64,000 nucleotides of DNA, from assembly GCA_008973525.1 (NCBI GenBank), contig WACJ01000223.1:558001-622000 (forward strand), given 5' to 3'. The position numbers and the translations under genes were made by a program. Shown piece after piece: positions 1 to 11,600 of the stretch. The number at the start of each line of letters is the position of its first letter. Within the stretch, counting starts at the first letter, position 1. The notes under the pieces were generated by a model. That model was not told the origin of the DNA and searched no databases. It saw nothing but the letters and a program-made list of their open reading frames with translations. The DNA is from Stenopsyche tienmushanensis (taxonomy: Eukaryota > Arthropoda > Insecta > Trichoptera > Stenopsychidae).

Positions 1-720
1 AAACAGCGTTCACCAAGGCACCAACTGCTAGTTGAAAGGGCCAAACTCAACATAGACAGAGTCCAGAGAAGAAGTGCGATCAGGGTGGCTGCTGCATACT
101 GCACAGAGTCAGGAAACGCTATCCTGGCATTGACTGCCAAATAAACCACGATGGTGGTGTGGCAGTCCCAATGGGATAGCTCCATAAAAGGTCGGTGGAC
201 ATATGAACTGATCACAGACCTGGAAAAGTGGAGCAGAAGGAAACATAATCAGCTTTGTTACCACCTGACCCAGGTCCTTACCGGGCTTAATGGCTGCTTC
301 GGTAGTTACCTTAATAAAATAGTAAAAAAAAAGCAGGCCCGGAATGCAATTACTGTAGAGCAGGCAATGATGATGCCGCACCCACGACATTCGTCTTTCC
401 CACATAGAGCGTTGGAAGGGATGAGGAGCTGGGAGCAAATTCGCTTTCGCATAACAATATGATTCCTTCAATGCTCAAGGATGCTAGAGCATAGAATGCG
501 TTGTGTAAATAAACAAAGTGCCATATGTAGCAGAAGGAGGATGCCGAACGTAGGAGAAGACGACCAATGGAAACGTCCCCACCGAGCTGACATCCATGAG
601 CTGAGTTGACAACGGAAGAGCCCAAGAGGGATACATCACTGCCACTCTAGTGCAATACTTAATTAGTAGCTGGGTGGCAGCAGAAGAGGAGGGGGGTTTT
701 AGTGGGTAGAACCAAAATAG
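1..720 (+). pseudogene. R1-clade LINE, decayed 3' end of the ORF
   Basis: The first frame reads through RVQRRSAIRVAAAY and stops at 145-147. Translation then resumes from about 151 with WQSQWDSSIKGRW and LTQVLTGLNGCFGSYL, the RT C-terminal part of R1-clade retrotransposons. From about 335 another frame gives CNYCRAGNDDAA (the terminal zinc-knuckle region) and then MIPSMLKDARA, a stop where a Trp is expected, and QQKEDAERRRRR. The end near 690-720 reads GVLVG, as is common at the 3' end of this family. At least two frame changes and several stops make it a dead copy. It is truncated by the window start. A better-preserved relative lies at 26960-28085 on the minus strand. Confidence 0.85.
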
Positions 721-1060
721 TGGTAGTTTGGGAGGGGGGGGAAAGGTTGCATTGCTGGTGTTTTGCGTTGAAATCCCCCGCAACCAACTCCGCGACGATT
801 ATGAGTTTGATGTTATCTAAGATTTTTTGGACGGCGGCTGTGTCGAAATTGCGAAAAGGAATTCTAACGATGGAATGAATAATTTCCTTTTTTACAACAA
901 GTTCTAGTCCTGCCTTTGTTAACCAATTTCTTGCGTTTTTTGCTGTGCTTTCGCGAGTTGTGTGCAGAATATCAATAGTCGTAACATCGGCAAATGCAAC
1001 CGTTTTAGCTCCTTCTATCAAGCGATTCAAGTCTAGGACAATAATAGGGTTTCTGCATAG
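690..1060 (-). pseudogene. Rearranged R1-type LINE fragment (RT piece followed by endonuclease piece)
   Basis: The minus strand carries an open frame at 659-1180. It contains AKTVAFADVTT and NWLTKAGLELVV, a degraded version of the RT FADD box and the segment after it. Further downstream on the same strand is LVAGDFNAKH, the conserved GDFNAKH motif of the R1/Jockey endonuclease. In an intact element the endonuclease precedes the RT, so this order indicates a rearranged or nested relic. One Asp of the FADD box is missing, so no activity is expected. Confidence 0.7.
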
Positions 1061-1129
1061 TGACATCCATGCTGAATGATTTGCGCAGTATAACAGTAGG
1101 CCGAAGTACAAATTAACTATATATTTAAA

Positions 1130-1238
1130 AATGAAAATATGTTTGTTTGTTTGCGGACTATACATTCCCATAACATTCATCCGACTGCGATGAAACTTTG
1201 GTGAGTTATTAGGCGTGTATTTAAATAGGTTTTTAAAT

Positions 1239-1270
<32 letters not shown>

Positions 1271-1400
1271 AATGATTGTTTTTGTGTAGGGCTGTATACG
1301 CTTCTATATCTTTCAATCGATTGCGATGAAACCTTAAGGAATTATAATACAATATATATTGCTTCATACTTTTAAGCAAAGCTGACTTTTTTTCTCAGCT
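1130..1400. repeat. Helitron-type subterminal repeats with (TA)n
   Basis: Two copies of a motif of the type CATCCGATTGCGATGAAACT lie at about 1175-1200 and 1305-1335. They are separated by a (TA)n run at 1245-1271. The same motif recurs near 10850, 32220, 44650, 60230 and 60345. The association with Helitron-like ends is an inference from the copies at 32151 and 49703, which end in CTAG. Confidence 0.55.
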
Positions 1401-1996
1401 GTGTGAAATTTTGATTCTGTGATGGTGTACGGTTTCACAATCACGACATAAATATGCATTTATATAAATTAATATTGACGCGGAGAAATGACATTTTGTT
1501 GTGTTATGACATAAGAATCTTATGAAAGATTTTTATAATGTCAAGGATGGATTTTAATTAATAAACAGGAAATATTTTGCGGATTAGAAAGTAATTTATT
1601 AATAGGAATTTAATGTAAAATATATGCGCATTCAATATTAAATTTAGTTGCGCAAACGTGCCGCTGGCTAAACGTTCTGTTGGGGAGACTCCGTTATATA
1701 TTGTTTGTGTATCCGTGGGAACGTTTTGAACCAAAACGTTATGCATTTAATTTAATTCTGCAATGAAATTGGTAAAATATCTTTAAATAAATTTTTTTTT
1801 TTAATAAAAACATATATTTTTAAGGAAAGGAGTGATTATAATATATATCTTATTTGTATTAATATGGAAGAAAATATTCATTTTCAAATTTTTATTCTGC
1901 TACATTTTCTTACATAATTGCATTAAATTTATGTATAAAACACTTGTTGAAAAGTATAGTCATGCATAATCATTTTGAGGAGATTCATCTTGAACT
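1401..1996. other. Gene-free AT-rich DNA downstream of KAZ-1
   Basis: I see no coding pattern. The minus-strand frame at 1558-1746 has no recognisable motif. This stretch lies immediately 3' of the KAZ-1 stop codon and may hold its 3' UTR and poly(A) signal. Confidence 0.5.
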
Positions 1997-4900
1997 TCAA
2001 TCGGTCACATCTGCTGGCGGAGGACATCTACCAAGGCGTCTGAATTCAAGATCTGAATAAAAACATCAATAAATTTATTAATCAATAATTAAAAAAATAT
2101 TTATTATATAAAAATATCAATTACTCGATAGTCCACAGCCTCTGGCGCAATTTAGTTCGTTCATGTTTTGATAACTTTCTCCGTTCGATCCACAAACTGG
2201 ATTATATTCGGGTGTCCTAACGCATGATTGTGTACAGCTTTGATTGAGGACTTGCCTTGGTGAAGTTCTGGGTGTTGTTGTAGAAGGGCTGTTAAAAAAA
2301 ATAACAACAAAACATCATCGAAAATTTCCTTAGCATCAGGCGAGCAATAAAATAATTTAATTCAGTACTAATTTATGAATAATAATATCAAACGTGTATT
2401 GACCGTGTGGGTCCTCCATTTTGATTATTATTTTGATTTTCTTCATCAACTGGTGGACATGATCCTTGTCGTACTACGCGAAGATCTATAAAAATAAGCA
2501 AATTGTTTATAACAGTCAAGCAGAATCCGCTGAACAAAGTATCATAGGTTTAAATTAAGACGCGAGCATGTCCAAGGTTGCCAACAGCTACTCGCTGCTT
2601 TAAATTGATAGTGCTTTTCAAACAGTATTTTGATATATTTTTGAATGAATTGAGTCACTATTATTGCGTTTTATAATTTAATCAATTCAATATTTTATTA
2701 GTTAATTATTACAAATGATCACTTTCATATATCTATCTATATATATAAAAATCAATGTGTGTCTGTCCGATCCAAATTTACCAAGGTAAACAAAGCCTTT
2801 TGTCAACTATGCCGAGGGACGGTAATGGCATGCCTAATTTTGCTAAGGAAAAAGAGGCCTTTAGTTAAGTTTGTTCTGGTTAAGTAAAGCGCGGCTGAGA
2901 GACGGTGATAGGAGGAAGACAGTCGCTTTTTGAGGTGAGGGAGAGCGCACGCATACGCATGGATCCTAACCTCTCAGCCCCACAGCAATACATCGCTAGG
3001 CTCTACTACTGCATTTCGAACTAATTGCGTATGGCTAAGAAACCACATCCAACATATGCGTATCCAAATCAATAAATTAACAAATCAATCATTCATGTAT
3101 TATAAAAGCGAGTACTTCTTCACACATAACAAATCAACCAATAGCGAAATAAACTCCAGGATTCAACACGATATGAGGTGCTATCATTGCCTGAAAAACA
3201 CTTTAACAATTTACAGTTCAGGTGTTCCGCGCTAAGCTTCGCCTAAAGTGCGGGAGATTTCATAGGAAATTCAAGAAACTCTATTTCTTTCGTAAAATTG
3301 ATATAATTCTTAAACCAGCTAAAAGATTGAAACGAATTTTTAGCGGTGCCTACAAAAGAGCCTACTGCACCGATATATTTAAACAAAACATTGGTTTTCA
3401 ATATGTGGTACGTTTATCAGCGTGATAAAATTCAAAAAGTGATTTTTTGATATGAATTGTTTATAAAGGCATTGATTAAATGACACATAAACACACAAAC
3501 AAAACATAAGAGCAACATCCAGCTAGTTTTTCATTCTATACAAAAATATATTTGAATGGGGTATTTTAACACTGAGAAATGGCATGCCTTTAATTCTTCT
3601 CTAAAACATAAATCCGCCACGACATGTAATAACGGTACCAGGTTTCAGTCAAAAAGTTGATGAATAATATCATCGGAGCTACAGTTTGAAATGAAAAATT
3701 TTAAGAAGAGGTTGTATCCCAATGATTCCGGCTGATATGCTATTCGAATTGAAACGTGTGCAGTTTCCAGTACGAGCATCAACAAAGAACAGAAACACAC
3801 AGGGTATGCGTGCATGCTTCTCACATGGACAGCTGTATGCTGCTTATGCCCAAATCATTTCATTCCAGACGGTATGCATCATACGGAAAAGTATTATGAA
3901 TCTAAAAGCACTTCATTAGCACGACATAAGCATAATCTTTGAAAAAAATATAACAACAACATGGAAAGCCTCCTCTAACCCGAGCTGTGTGATTGATCTC
4001 CCTAAAATTCCATGTCTGCAAGGACACGCTCCTTCTCCTACTTCTTGCAGTCACTTGCGGCACTTAGGATAAGATAAATATATAGATGAAAACTGCTTAA
4101 AAATCAAATAGATGAAAATAATTACATAGATATATGTTGTATAGGGTAGGAAAGAGTTTTGAGTCTCACTCAGTGGCCACAAGGCTTCCGTGTCCAACCG
4201 GACTGAATTTCGGACCACTGACACAACGAAAAAACGCTTCGCGATCGGACACCATGCCTGAAAATGTCCACAGAACATGGTCTGCGTTCATGGACAGATC
4301 TCCGCATGGACATTCCGAAGTTGTTGAAAGCCCAAACCTAGCCAACGAGGTTCTAAATCGCCTCATATCTCAGGGGGTGTCTAAACGAGAGGAAGAAAGT
4401 GAAAGGTGGCGGTGGTAATGTGGCGGTGGTGGTAATCGCTAGTAGCTTGAAACTATTAAGTGTTTCAATAAGGACGCCTAAATTTGTTGGGTTATAGCGG
4501 CCATTTTATTAAAGCGACATCCATGAAATTTATTGTAAATTATTTAATACTTTATGGCAAAATATTACAGAAAGTTATAGCGTTGAATGATTTATAAAAA
4601 TTATTATATTTAATTTTTAAAATTAGTGCTCCGACGGAATTATTGGTGCGTATTTTTCTCAAAACGAATGATAACCAACTTCTTGTAGCTTAAATGAAAT
4701 GATATAAATGTCGACAATATATGGTTTTAACAAGACGGCACTGTGTACCACACAGTGCATGTCACGATGAACATTCTGCACGAGCGATTTGAGGGCATGT
4801 TCACGCGACGTGAACTGTCCACCGATTTAACGCCTTTAGACTTTTTATTTTGGAGCTATTTTAAATCACATTACTATGCATTTAAACTGAAAAATTTCGT

Positions 4901-5677
4901 TCTCTTTAAAATCAGCGAAGAGACGCCGAAGGGTGGATGATGATCAGAAAAAAATAAACGTAGTTGATACTTAAGTTGTATAATTTAAAGATTTAGGATG
5001 AGAGAAACCCAATTCTGAGATTGTTATGCATTAACGATATACAATTCAGCGCATGTGCACAATACGTCTATAAATAATGCGTTTTACAAGGCAAACAAAA
5101 GCCAAAAAAATCAACTACCAAATGTATTTAAAATATTAACACTTCGCACCCAGTCTATTAAGTAATACATTAAAAATCTTCACCAAAACGTTGAGTCAAT
5201 ATTGCAAAACATGAACATATTTTCCTCGCCTCAAATGTAAGCTTGGTGATTCATTTGAGGATAATTCAATAGAAAAATACCTGGTTTACTGCATCTTCTT
5301 GCACATTCCAATATGGCCAAATTAGTATACACAATGTTATCGGATCCACAGACCGGATTATATTCCGGAGTCTTTAAGCAGTTTTGGTTACAACGACGAA
5401 CTTGTATACTGGGCTCGGTTACTATGGTTTCACTGGGAAAAGAATAAAAATAAAATGATTGATGCTTGTTTAAAATATGAGCATAAATATCATATTGGGT
5501 GATCATACGTTATCTCATCCAGGGATTGCCTCTTTTCAATAACATGGCGTGCATCGGAAAATGATATGACACCAATGAACAGAACTAGAATAGAACACAC
5601 ATTATCATATTGAAATTATTCATGTAATAAATTTAATTTTAAAACAACTCACCGAATACAAGGAAAATGTTGCTCAT
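1997..5677 (-). CDS. Secreted two-domain Kazal protease inhibitor, KAZ-1
   Basis: This six-exon gene was rebuilt by hand: 5677-5653, 5584-5509, 5432-5281, 2485-2404, 2288-2125 and 2052-1997. The exon sum is 555 nt (184 aa plus stop), and every junction is GT-AG in phase. The 25-nt first exon encodes MSNIFLVF and the second completes a signal peptide (LFIGVISFS). A basic IEKRQS site follows. Kazal domain 1 has CNQNC, PVCG, ECARRC and a final GSC. Domain 2 has CTQSC, PVCG, NCARGC and a final GRC. They are joined by an Asn/Gln-rich then Thr/Pro linker. Each domain is split by a phase-1 intron after Cys5. The expected P1 residues are Lys (CLK) and Arg (CVR), suggesting trypsin-like targets. Intron 3 (2486-5280) is swollen by Helitron, mariner and LINE debris. 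It is the last gene of the tandem cluster with KAZ-2 and KAZ-3. The splice model is inferred from sequence, with no transcript evidence. Confidence 0.88.
2736..3526 (+). mobile_element. Helitron-like non-autonomous element
   Basis: The left part starts with TCTATATATATAAAAATCAA, the form of start seen in many arthropod Helitron-like elements. The right part ends in AACATCCAGCTAG followed by T, matching the CTRR end rule. No transposase is encoded inside; the short frame at 3222-3425 is basic but unrecognised. It lies inside KAZ-1 intron 3. The exact left base is uncertain by a few nucleotides. Confidence 0.5.
3590..3890 (+). pseudogene. Helitron helicase C-terminal relic
   Basis: The frame from about 3722 gives FELKRVQFPVRAS, then KNRNTQG, then ACFSHGQLYAAYAQI. 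This follows the helicase end of Helitron RepHel proteins: the KRxQFPV segment, the xxxNKSQGQ motif and the FSHGQLYVAxSRV motif. The SQG and SRV motifs are degraded and the copy is short. It lies inside KAZ-1 intron 3, directly after the Helitron-like end at 3526. Confidence 0.7.
4140..4420 (-). pseudogene. LINE C-terminal tail with CPCGD...DHVLW motif
   Basis: The minus-strand frame at 4166-4366 reads SLARFGLSTTSECPCGD followed by NADHVLWTFSG. This Cys-rich tail, of the CPCG...DHxLW type, follows the RT or RNase H region in several LINE clades. The same segment is found at 26520-26750 (+), 29590-29870 (-) and probably 38380-38560 (-), so it marks one repeat family in this window. Confidence 0.65.
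4490..4960 (+). pseudogene. mariner-family relic with DLTPLDF motif
   Basis: A 5' part (4490-4640, with AAAGCGACATCCATGAAATT) is shared with a copy at 17700. The frame at 4733-4940 gives QDGTVYHTVHVTM and then STDLTPLDFLFWSYFKS. This is the QQDGATCHT...DLTPLDFFLW region of the mariner-like transposases that carry the DUF4817-type N-terminal domain. The catalytic middle is deleted. It lies inside KAZ-1 intron 3. Confidence 0.75.
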
Positions 5678-6059
5678 TTTGAATGTCTTGCAGACGAGTT
5701 TGCCGTTGAGCATCAAAAGTAGCACTGATCGTTCTTGAGAATTGTTAGGAAGGTTGCATACAAACAAGTTAAACTCGCTTTTGGCAATTATTGCGCGAGG
5801 CTCAAATTGTATTAAATTTTGGAGTTTTAATTTAAATATTGAAAGTGTGCTGAAAATATTACAATTCTTCTGGATGTTAAGCAGCGATATATCGCCGATT
5901 GTGACACTAACAAGGACTGCAAACAACGATCGCTATTAGCTCATTGTTAGCATCAAAATATTAGAGTATCAGTGTCTAATCTTGTATTGTATCTTGCTCA
6001 AACGCTAGCGTGATCAAACAAGAGAAAGGAATATAAAAAAATATAAATTTATTCGCACA
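5678..6059. other. Upstream region of KAZ-1
   Basis: No gene is seen. The minus-strand frame at 5639-5926 simply runs back through the KAZ-1 first exon. The 5' UTR and promoter of KAZ-1 should lie here, but I cannot define a TATA box or initiator with confidence. GATATATCG near 5885 and 8435 lies in a short stretch shared between the upstream regions of KAZ-1 (5870-5960) and the 3' flank of KAZ-2 (8430-8560). Confidence 0.4.
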
Positions 6060-6480
6060 AGCACAGAATTGGGCTATCATCAAAATAAGCAACTTCTTGG
6101 ATGGCTCCCCGCCCCCACGTGTTCGTCGGGATGAATGGGAATAGACGGCATCGAATAGAAAGACTCTCTTCTCTAAATAACTATTTATTCCGCACGAGAG
6201 AGAAAGAGAGAGATCTGGCTGCAGGAGGGACAACCTCCCGCAGCCAAGGCTAACCGACGACTCTCCCGACTCCCGCCTCCTGCGCGTCACTACCCAACCA
6301 ACAACGGTGCACGCGCAGGAAGCGATCCGTTGGTATGCAGGTGCAATGTCTCCGTAGGGCCACAAAAGATGGCGCTGTTTAAATAACACATTGCACCTGA
6401 AAAGAGACAGAAGATGTCGCTGTTAATCTGGCCAATTAAATCTGCTCAAATTAACAATGCTACTACGTGGGAATCTAAAT
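6060..6480 (-). mobile_element. Solo-LTR-like repeat
   Basis: This is the reverse-complement counterpart of 9340-9720. Shared blocks include the AACTATTTATTC / GAATAAATAGTT segment with a poly(A)-type signal, a GAGAGAGA run, a GC-rich block around GCAGGAGG and a GCGCCATCT block. A poly(A) signal inside a repeat with no coding capacity suggests a solo LTR. I could not find a primer-binding site or a target duplication, so the LTR label is tentative. Confidence 0.45.
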
Positions 6481-6639
6481 CGCCCACCATATAATATTAT
6501 ATAATGACAGACTAAATTTTCATATCAAAATTACAACAACAAAAAAACGGATGAAAAGAGCCAGCTCAGTATTGACGACGATTCTGACACCAATGAAGCG
6601 TAGGAAGCGGAGTGGGGGCACTCTAGGGGAGTTGCACGT

Positions 6640-6955
6640 ACTTGCCGAGATGGCCGCGCTCGCACGCGGGTGCGTTCTGCTCTCGGGCCGTTTTGTAGCC
6701 GAACAGTGTGATGTAGGTGGACGGATGTCGAATATAAAATCTCTCGTCGTTTTATTTTTATTAATCACGAGAGAGAGATATGGCCGCGGGAAGGACGTCC
6801 TCCTGCAGCCAAGGCTATCCAACGACTCCTCACGATTTCCACCTCCTGCGCATTCCCACCAAACCGACGACGGTGCACGCGCAAGAAGCGATCGAGCGAA
6901 ATTAACACATTGCGCCTAAAGAGAGATGGAAGATGTCGCTGTAAATGCTACAGTT
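6640..6955 (-). mobile_element. Partial second copy of the LTR-like repeat
   Basis: This segment repeats the GAGAGAGAGATATGGC, AAGGACGTCCTCCTGCAGCC and GACGGTGCACGCGCAAGAAG blocks found in the copy at 6060-6480. A further fragment with the GCGGGAAGGACATCATCCAG block is found at 10022-10090. The open frames over it on both strands look like by-products of its high GC content. Confidence 0.45.
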
Positions 6956-6959
6956 CCAA

Positions 6960-7085
6960 CAGGATGACACTACCTGCCACACAGCGCATACCATGATGGA
7001 CATTCTGCACGAGCGATTTGAAGACATGTTCACGCGATGTGAACTGGCTACCGATTTAACGCCTTTAGACTTCTTCCTTTGAGGC
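6960..7085 (+). pseudogene. mariner-family fragment (DLTPLDF box)
   Basis: The sequence reads in-frame as QDDTTCHTAHTMMDILHERF and continues to ATDLTPLDFFL, then stops. It matches the fragment at 4733-4900 closely, including the same internal deletion between the CHT box and the PLDF box. Both therefore derive from one internally deleted subfamily. Confidence 0.7.
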
Positions 7086-7399
7086 TAGACGACAAACATC
7101 AGATGGCGACTGACTGGATAGGGGGTTCATTATCAATTGAACCCATTTCCTGCGCCGCTGTGTGGTCTATTCCGGGTTACCCAGGACTAGCCACAACACA
7201 CAAGTGCCCCCTTTTTTGCTCCACGCCCTCCAGAGGAGGCGAGTTTTCCGCGGGAAAGATCAGGTTCAGACCATATGCACCAGAAGGTGCTATGGAGGAG
7301 GAAGGAATTTGCAACCTTTATTATATCAGGGGTAATCTTTGAGGGCTGCATCTTGTCCACGAACACCTTTTGATTAAAACTTCTTTGTCGTGCCCTTCT

Positions 7400-7760
7400 T
7401 AGTCGTTGCAGAGTTTAAACGAAGACGTACGAGCTGCCAAGACGAACATCGCAGTGGACGACCAAATGAGGTGACCACACCAGAAATGCTGAAGAAAATC
7501 AATAAAATGGTATCGGATGGCTGATAACTAAAAATGTGCAAGCTAGCAGACATGACAAACATTTCAAAAAGTGCTGTACACCACAGATTGAGTGAAAATT
7601 TGCACATGAGAAAGCTGTGCGCAAGATGAGCGCCGCGTTTGCTCACAATGACACAAAAGCAGTGTCGTGAGGATGATTCAATCGAATGTTTGGCGATGTT
7701 GGATACTTCTGGGACTACTTTGTATATCAATTTAGAAAAAAATCGTATCGTCAATGAATT
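7400..7760 (+). pseudogene. mariner transposase N-terminal relic (SETMAR-like type)
   Basis: Joined frames on the plus strand read GRPNE, TPEMLKKINKMVSDG, CKLADMTNISKSAVHHRLSE, MRKLCARWAPRLLT and QKQCREDDSIECLAML. This follows the helix-turn-helix linker region of mauritiana-type mariner transposases (ISxGSVHxIL, LxMRKVSARWVPRLLT). Stops and frame changes interrupt it and the catalytic DDD part is absent. It is a different mariner lineage from the DUF4817-type copies nearby. Confidence 0.75.
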
Positions 7761-7769
7761 GATTCAAAT

Positions 7770-8640
7770 ATTTGAAGATATGTTTTCATAAGAGCTACTT
7801 CACTATGAAATTATGTTAGCATTTTAGCACCTTCATTAAGCAGTCTTCTAAAGGCGCTAACAGCATTTTTCAGTTTAATTATGAGTTAAATTACTGGGGA
7901 TGCATACAGAATAATAATGAACGGAATATACTAAAAAGCTTCCATAAAATCTCAAAGACATTAAATTACATCATCCTATCAGCATTTTTCAGCGTTGATG
8001 AAAATTTTCATAGCAAATGAATAGCTTTTGATGCTTGGAATATGCTCGATAATGCAGAAAAATATTAAGATATTTTAAAAAGGACAAATTAAATCCGAGA
8101 TGAAAATATTTATATTGCTGAAAAAAATAGGGCAATTTCCAGAGCGAAAATTTTCCACGAAAGAAAGACATTTTCAAAGATTCATTTGCGTTCACAGCGG
8201 TGGAATGGCTCTCTGCAAGGCTTAGGGGTTGAAAAAACAAAATCTTGAAATGGGCAATAATTTCAGCAAAACGTGCATAAAAATGACATTCAGGACAACG
8301 GTATTCTTCTTCTCTGGGTCGTTGTTGACTTTGCCAAACATATTTCTTGTTTAAATTTATAAAATTAGCATAATTTCAATCGCACATGCGAAAAAAAGTG
8401 TTAAAACAATCTTAAGCCTTAAAGTGCTAAGATACGATATATCGTCGATTGTGCAATTAACGAAGACTCCAAACAGCAAACATTATTAGCTCATTAATGG
8501 CATCAAAATGTCAGGATATCAGTGTTAAATTTTTTAGTGTATCATTGTATCAAAATACACCGCCAAAGGGTTAAAGATCAAAAAATGAATTTAATCAAAT
8601 TTATTAGCATCAAATATTACACAATTAAAATGATGTCGCA
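7770..8640. other. Gene-free spacer between KAZ-2 and KAZ-1
   Basis: The DNA is AT-rich with no coding motif. The region from about 8430 to 8560 resembles 5870-5960 (GATATATCG, TGCAAACA and ATTAGCTCATT blocks). This may be a duplicated flank from the tandem duplication of the Kazal genes or a repeat. Confidence 0.4.
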
Positions 8641-11600
8641 TCAATCATCTTGGGCTGGTGGAGGACATCTACCTTGGCGTCTCATTTGAAGATCTGAAAA
8701 AGGACATCATTATAGTGATTGAATTGATAATAAATAATATTCATTGAATAAAAATATCAATTACTTGATAGACCGCATCTTCTAGCGCAATTCAATTCGT
8801 TGATGTTGTTGTAGTTCTCTCCGTTCGATCCGCAAATCGGATTATATTCGGGCGTCTTGATGCATGATTGTACGCAAATTCGATCGACTGTTTGGGTCGC
8901 TGCAGTTGTGGTTGTAGTTGTTGTTGTTGAAGGCGTGCTAAAAGTATTGAAAAATGATTGAATTTACAAAATAGAACGTTGTTTAAGTAGACAAAGACAT
9001 TGTGCAATTTAAAAAGCAATAAAATTACGTCGGTTGTGTAGCGCCTCCGTTCTGGTTACCATTTTGATTTTGTTCTTCAGAGTCTGGTTCAGAGGGTGGT
9101 GGACATCTCCCCGGTCTTCTGAACTGAAGATCTACAAAAATATGCGCATTCGTCTTAATATTCATCTTTAATCAATGTGAGAAGAGCTTACAGCTACGAG
9201 ATTACAAATGAATCTGCGGGAATAATACGTCTTCCCATAACTATGCGTTAACTTTTCATTTTTATGGTTTTTTTTACTTTATGCGTCAATGTTTTTTTTT
9301 TTTGTTGTAATTTCGATATGAATATTTAGTCTGTCATTATAACATATTGAGCAGATCTGAGCAGATTTAATTCGCCAGATTAACAGCGACATCTTCCGTC
9401 TCTCTTCAGAGGTAATGCTTTGTTTTGACAGCGCCATCTCTTGTGGCCCTACAGACACATTGTACCTGCATACCGACAGATAGCTTCTTGCGGGTGCACC
9501 ATTGACGGTTGGGTAGTGAGGAGCAGGAGGTGGGAGTCTCGGTTGCAGGAGGTTATCCCTTCTGCAGTCAGTTCTCTCTCTCTCTCTCGTGGAATAAATA
9601 GTTATTTAGAGAAGAGAGTATTTCTATTCGACGCCCATCTATTCCCATCCATTCGTCCAGCAACTTCACAGCCTGATAGAAGAACGGATCCGTCCACCAG
9701 CGCTACCATCCCGACAACCACGGGCGCAATTGGGCTTGGGGCGTAAAATGCAGGATACCGACCCGATCAAGAGTTGCACGCAGTTTTTATTTTACTTGTA
9801 CATCTGTGTCTTCGTTTACAGATTCTACTTGCTTAAACAAGTACTTATCATTCCCATTACTCTCAAAATTGACTCTAAGTAGACAACGCCATTGGACAGA
9901 TAATCGATATCATTGATTCAAAACAATATGAAATAATAATTGGTTAGCGATACTCTATCTTCACTTTTACGGTGATCCAATTTACGAGATAATCAGGGTT
10001 CCAGACGAGGCGTACAAAAATTGGCTTGCGGGAAGGACATCATCCAGCTGTCAAGGCTATTCGACGACTCCTCCCGATTCCCGATTCCTACATGCCACCA
10101 CCCAACCGACAATGTCGATGTGAGATAAGATTTGAAGTGGTTGATAAGATGGTATGCACAGACTTATCTGGCGCAATAAGTAGGTATTATCTACAGACGC
10201 ATGACGGTATTTGACGGTAACTGTGCGTCAATGGGTTAAATGAGATTATCTCGAACCTGCATTTTTCGAATAACAGCCTAAATTGAGGCGTAAAAAGTTT
10301 TTGATCGACCTGGTTGAATTTTTGGAAGGTTTCTCACTATAATATTGTTGATTGGATATACCTAAAGTTTTAAGGTTTTCGCGTAAATAAATTACTTTTT
10401 CTTTCCCTGCACATATTAAAAATTAAAAAAATCGTTTTCAGATCAATAGAAAAATCCGAAAAATGAACAAATTCTTGATACCCTAGTTACGGATCTGCAT
10501 TAGGTCTTCGAACCGGAACTGAACCGTAAACCGAAAAAATGTTGGAACCGGTTGTATTCTACTAGATATAAAAATAATTTAAATTATTTTATAGATATAA
10601 AAATAAAATAATATAAATATTATCAAACAACACATCACTCAATAACGTAGATTTTTTTTATTTTAAGAAATTGCGAAAAAAATTATTACAAATGAAGAAA
10701 ATTTTTTTTTTAAAAAATGAAAAAACCCCATGAACTTATTGAGTGATGCGTTATTAGATGCTTCAAGTTCTAATTATTATACCTGTGATTAATCAATATT
10801 CAAAAATCTAAAAAAAATCTGTATGTATGTCCCGTATACGTTCCTATACCATTCATCCGATTGCGATGAAACTTTGATGAATTATTGGGTGTGTATCCAA
10901 AAAGGTTTTTAAATCATCATAAGCATTTTTTGTTTACGGAATTTGTTTTGCTAGACGTTTAGCGGCCCTCGGCAATGAACCACGTAACTGAGCTTCTTTT
11001 GGAATAATTACTAATTCCAAATACATATAAAAACACTTGATTATGTTTTCGAACAAATTAAAATCAGCGGTCGTTTAGAACGTATTATCACATTTCCAAA
11101 TGAACAGGTCAAATGTCTTTTATGATTACTGTATGAACATAAACAACTGTTTTTGCTATTTTTAATAACGCAATAAATATTATTTTTCATACCGTTAATT
11201 CCACAGCCTCTGGCACAGTTGAGATCGTTTATATTATTATAAGTCTCTCCATTTGATCCACAAACTGGATTATATTGGGGAGTCTTTATGCATCTTTGTA
11301 CACAGCGGCTGTCGAGTCTTTGTGCTGGTTGACTTCTTGGAGTTGTCGTCGTTCTACTTATACAACAACAAAAGGTTGTATTAACATAAAATCTTCCAAA
11401 TATATTTTCATGCATGAAATGAATGAAAAGCTTACGAGTTTACAGGAAGATTGGATTCTATACCGGCTCTTGATTCGATGGTATCATCAGGGAAGAAAAA
11501 TCCTTGCCGTCGCACTCTTGTACTTCGTTGAGTTGACAACGAAACGATACCCAAGAAAATAACTAAATAAATAATTCAAAATTAAATTCTTATATTATAT

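Noticed and set aside
1245..1271. (TA)n run considered as a promoter or origin element
   Set aside because: It is a simple dinucleotide repeat between two copies of a dispersed motif and has no adjoining gene.
7374..7754. Minus-strand frame of 126 aa
   Set aside because: It is the antisense of a mariner transposase relic on the plus strand.
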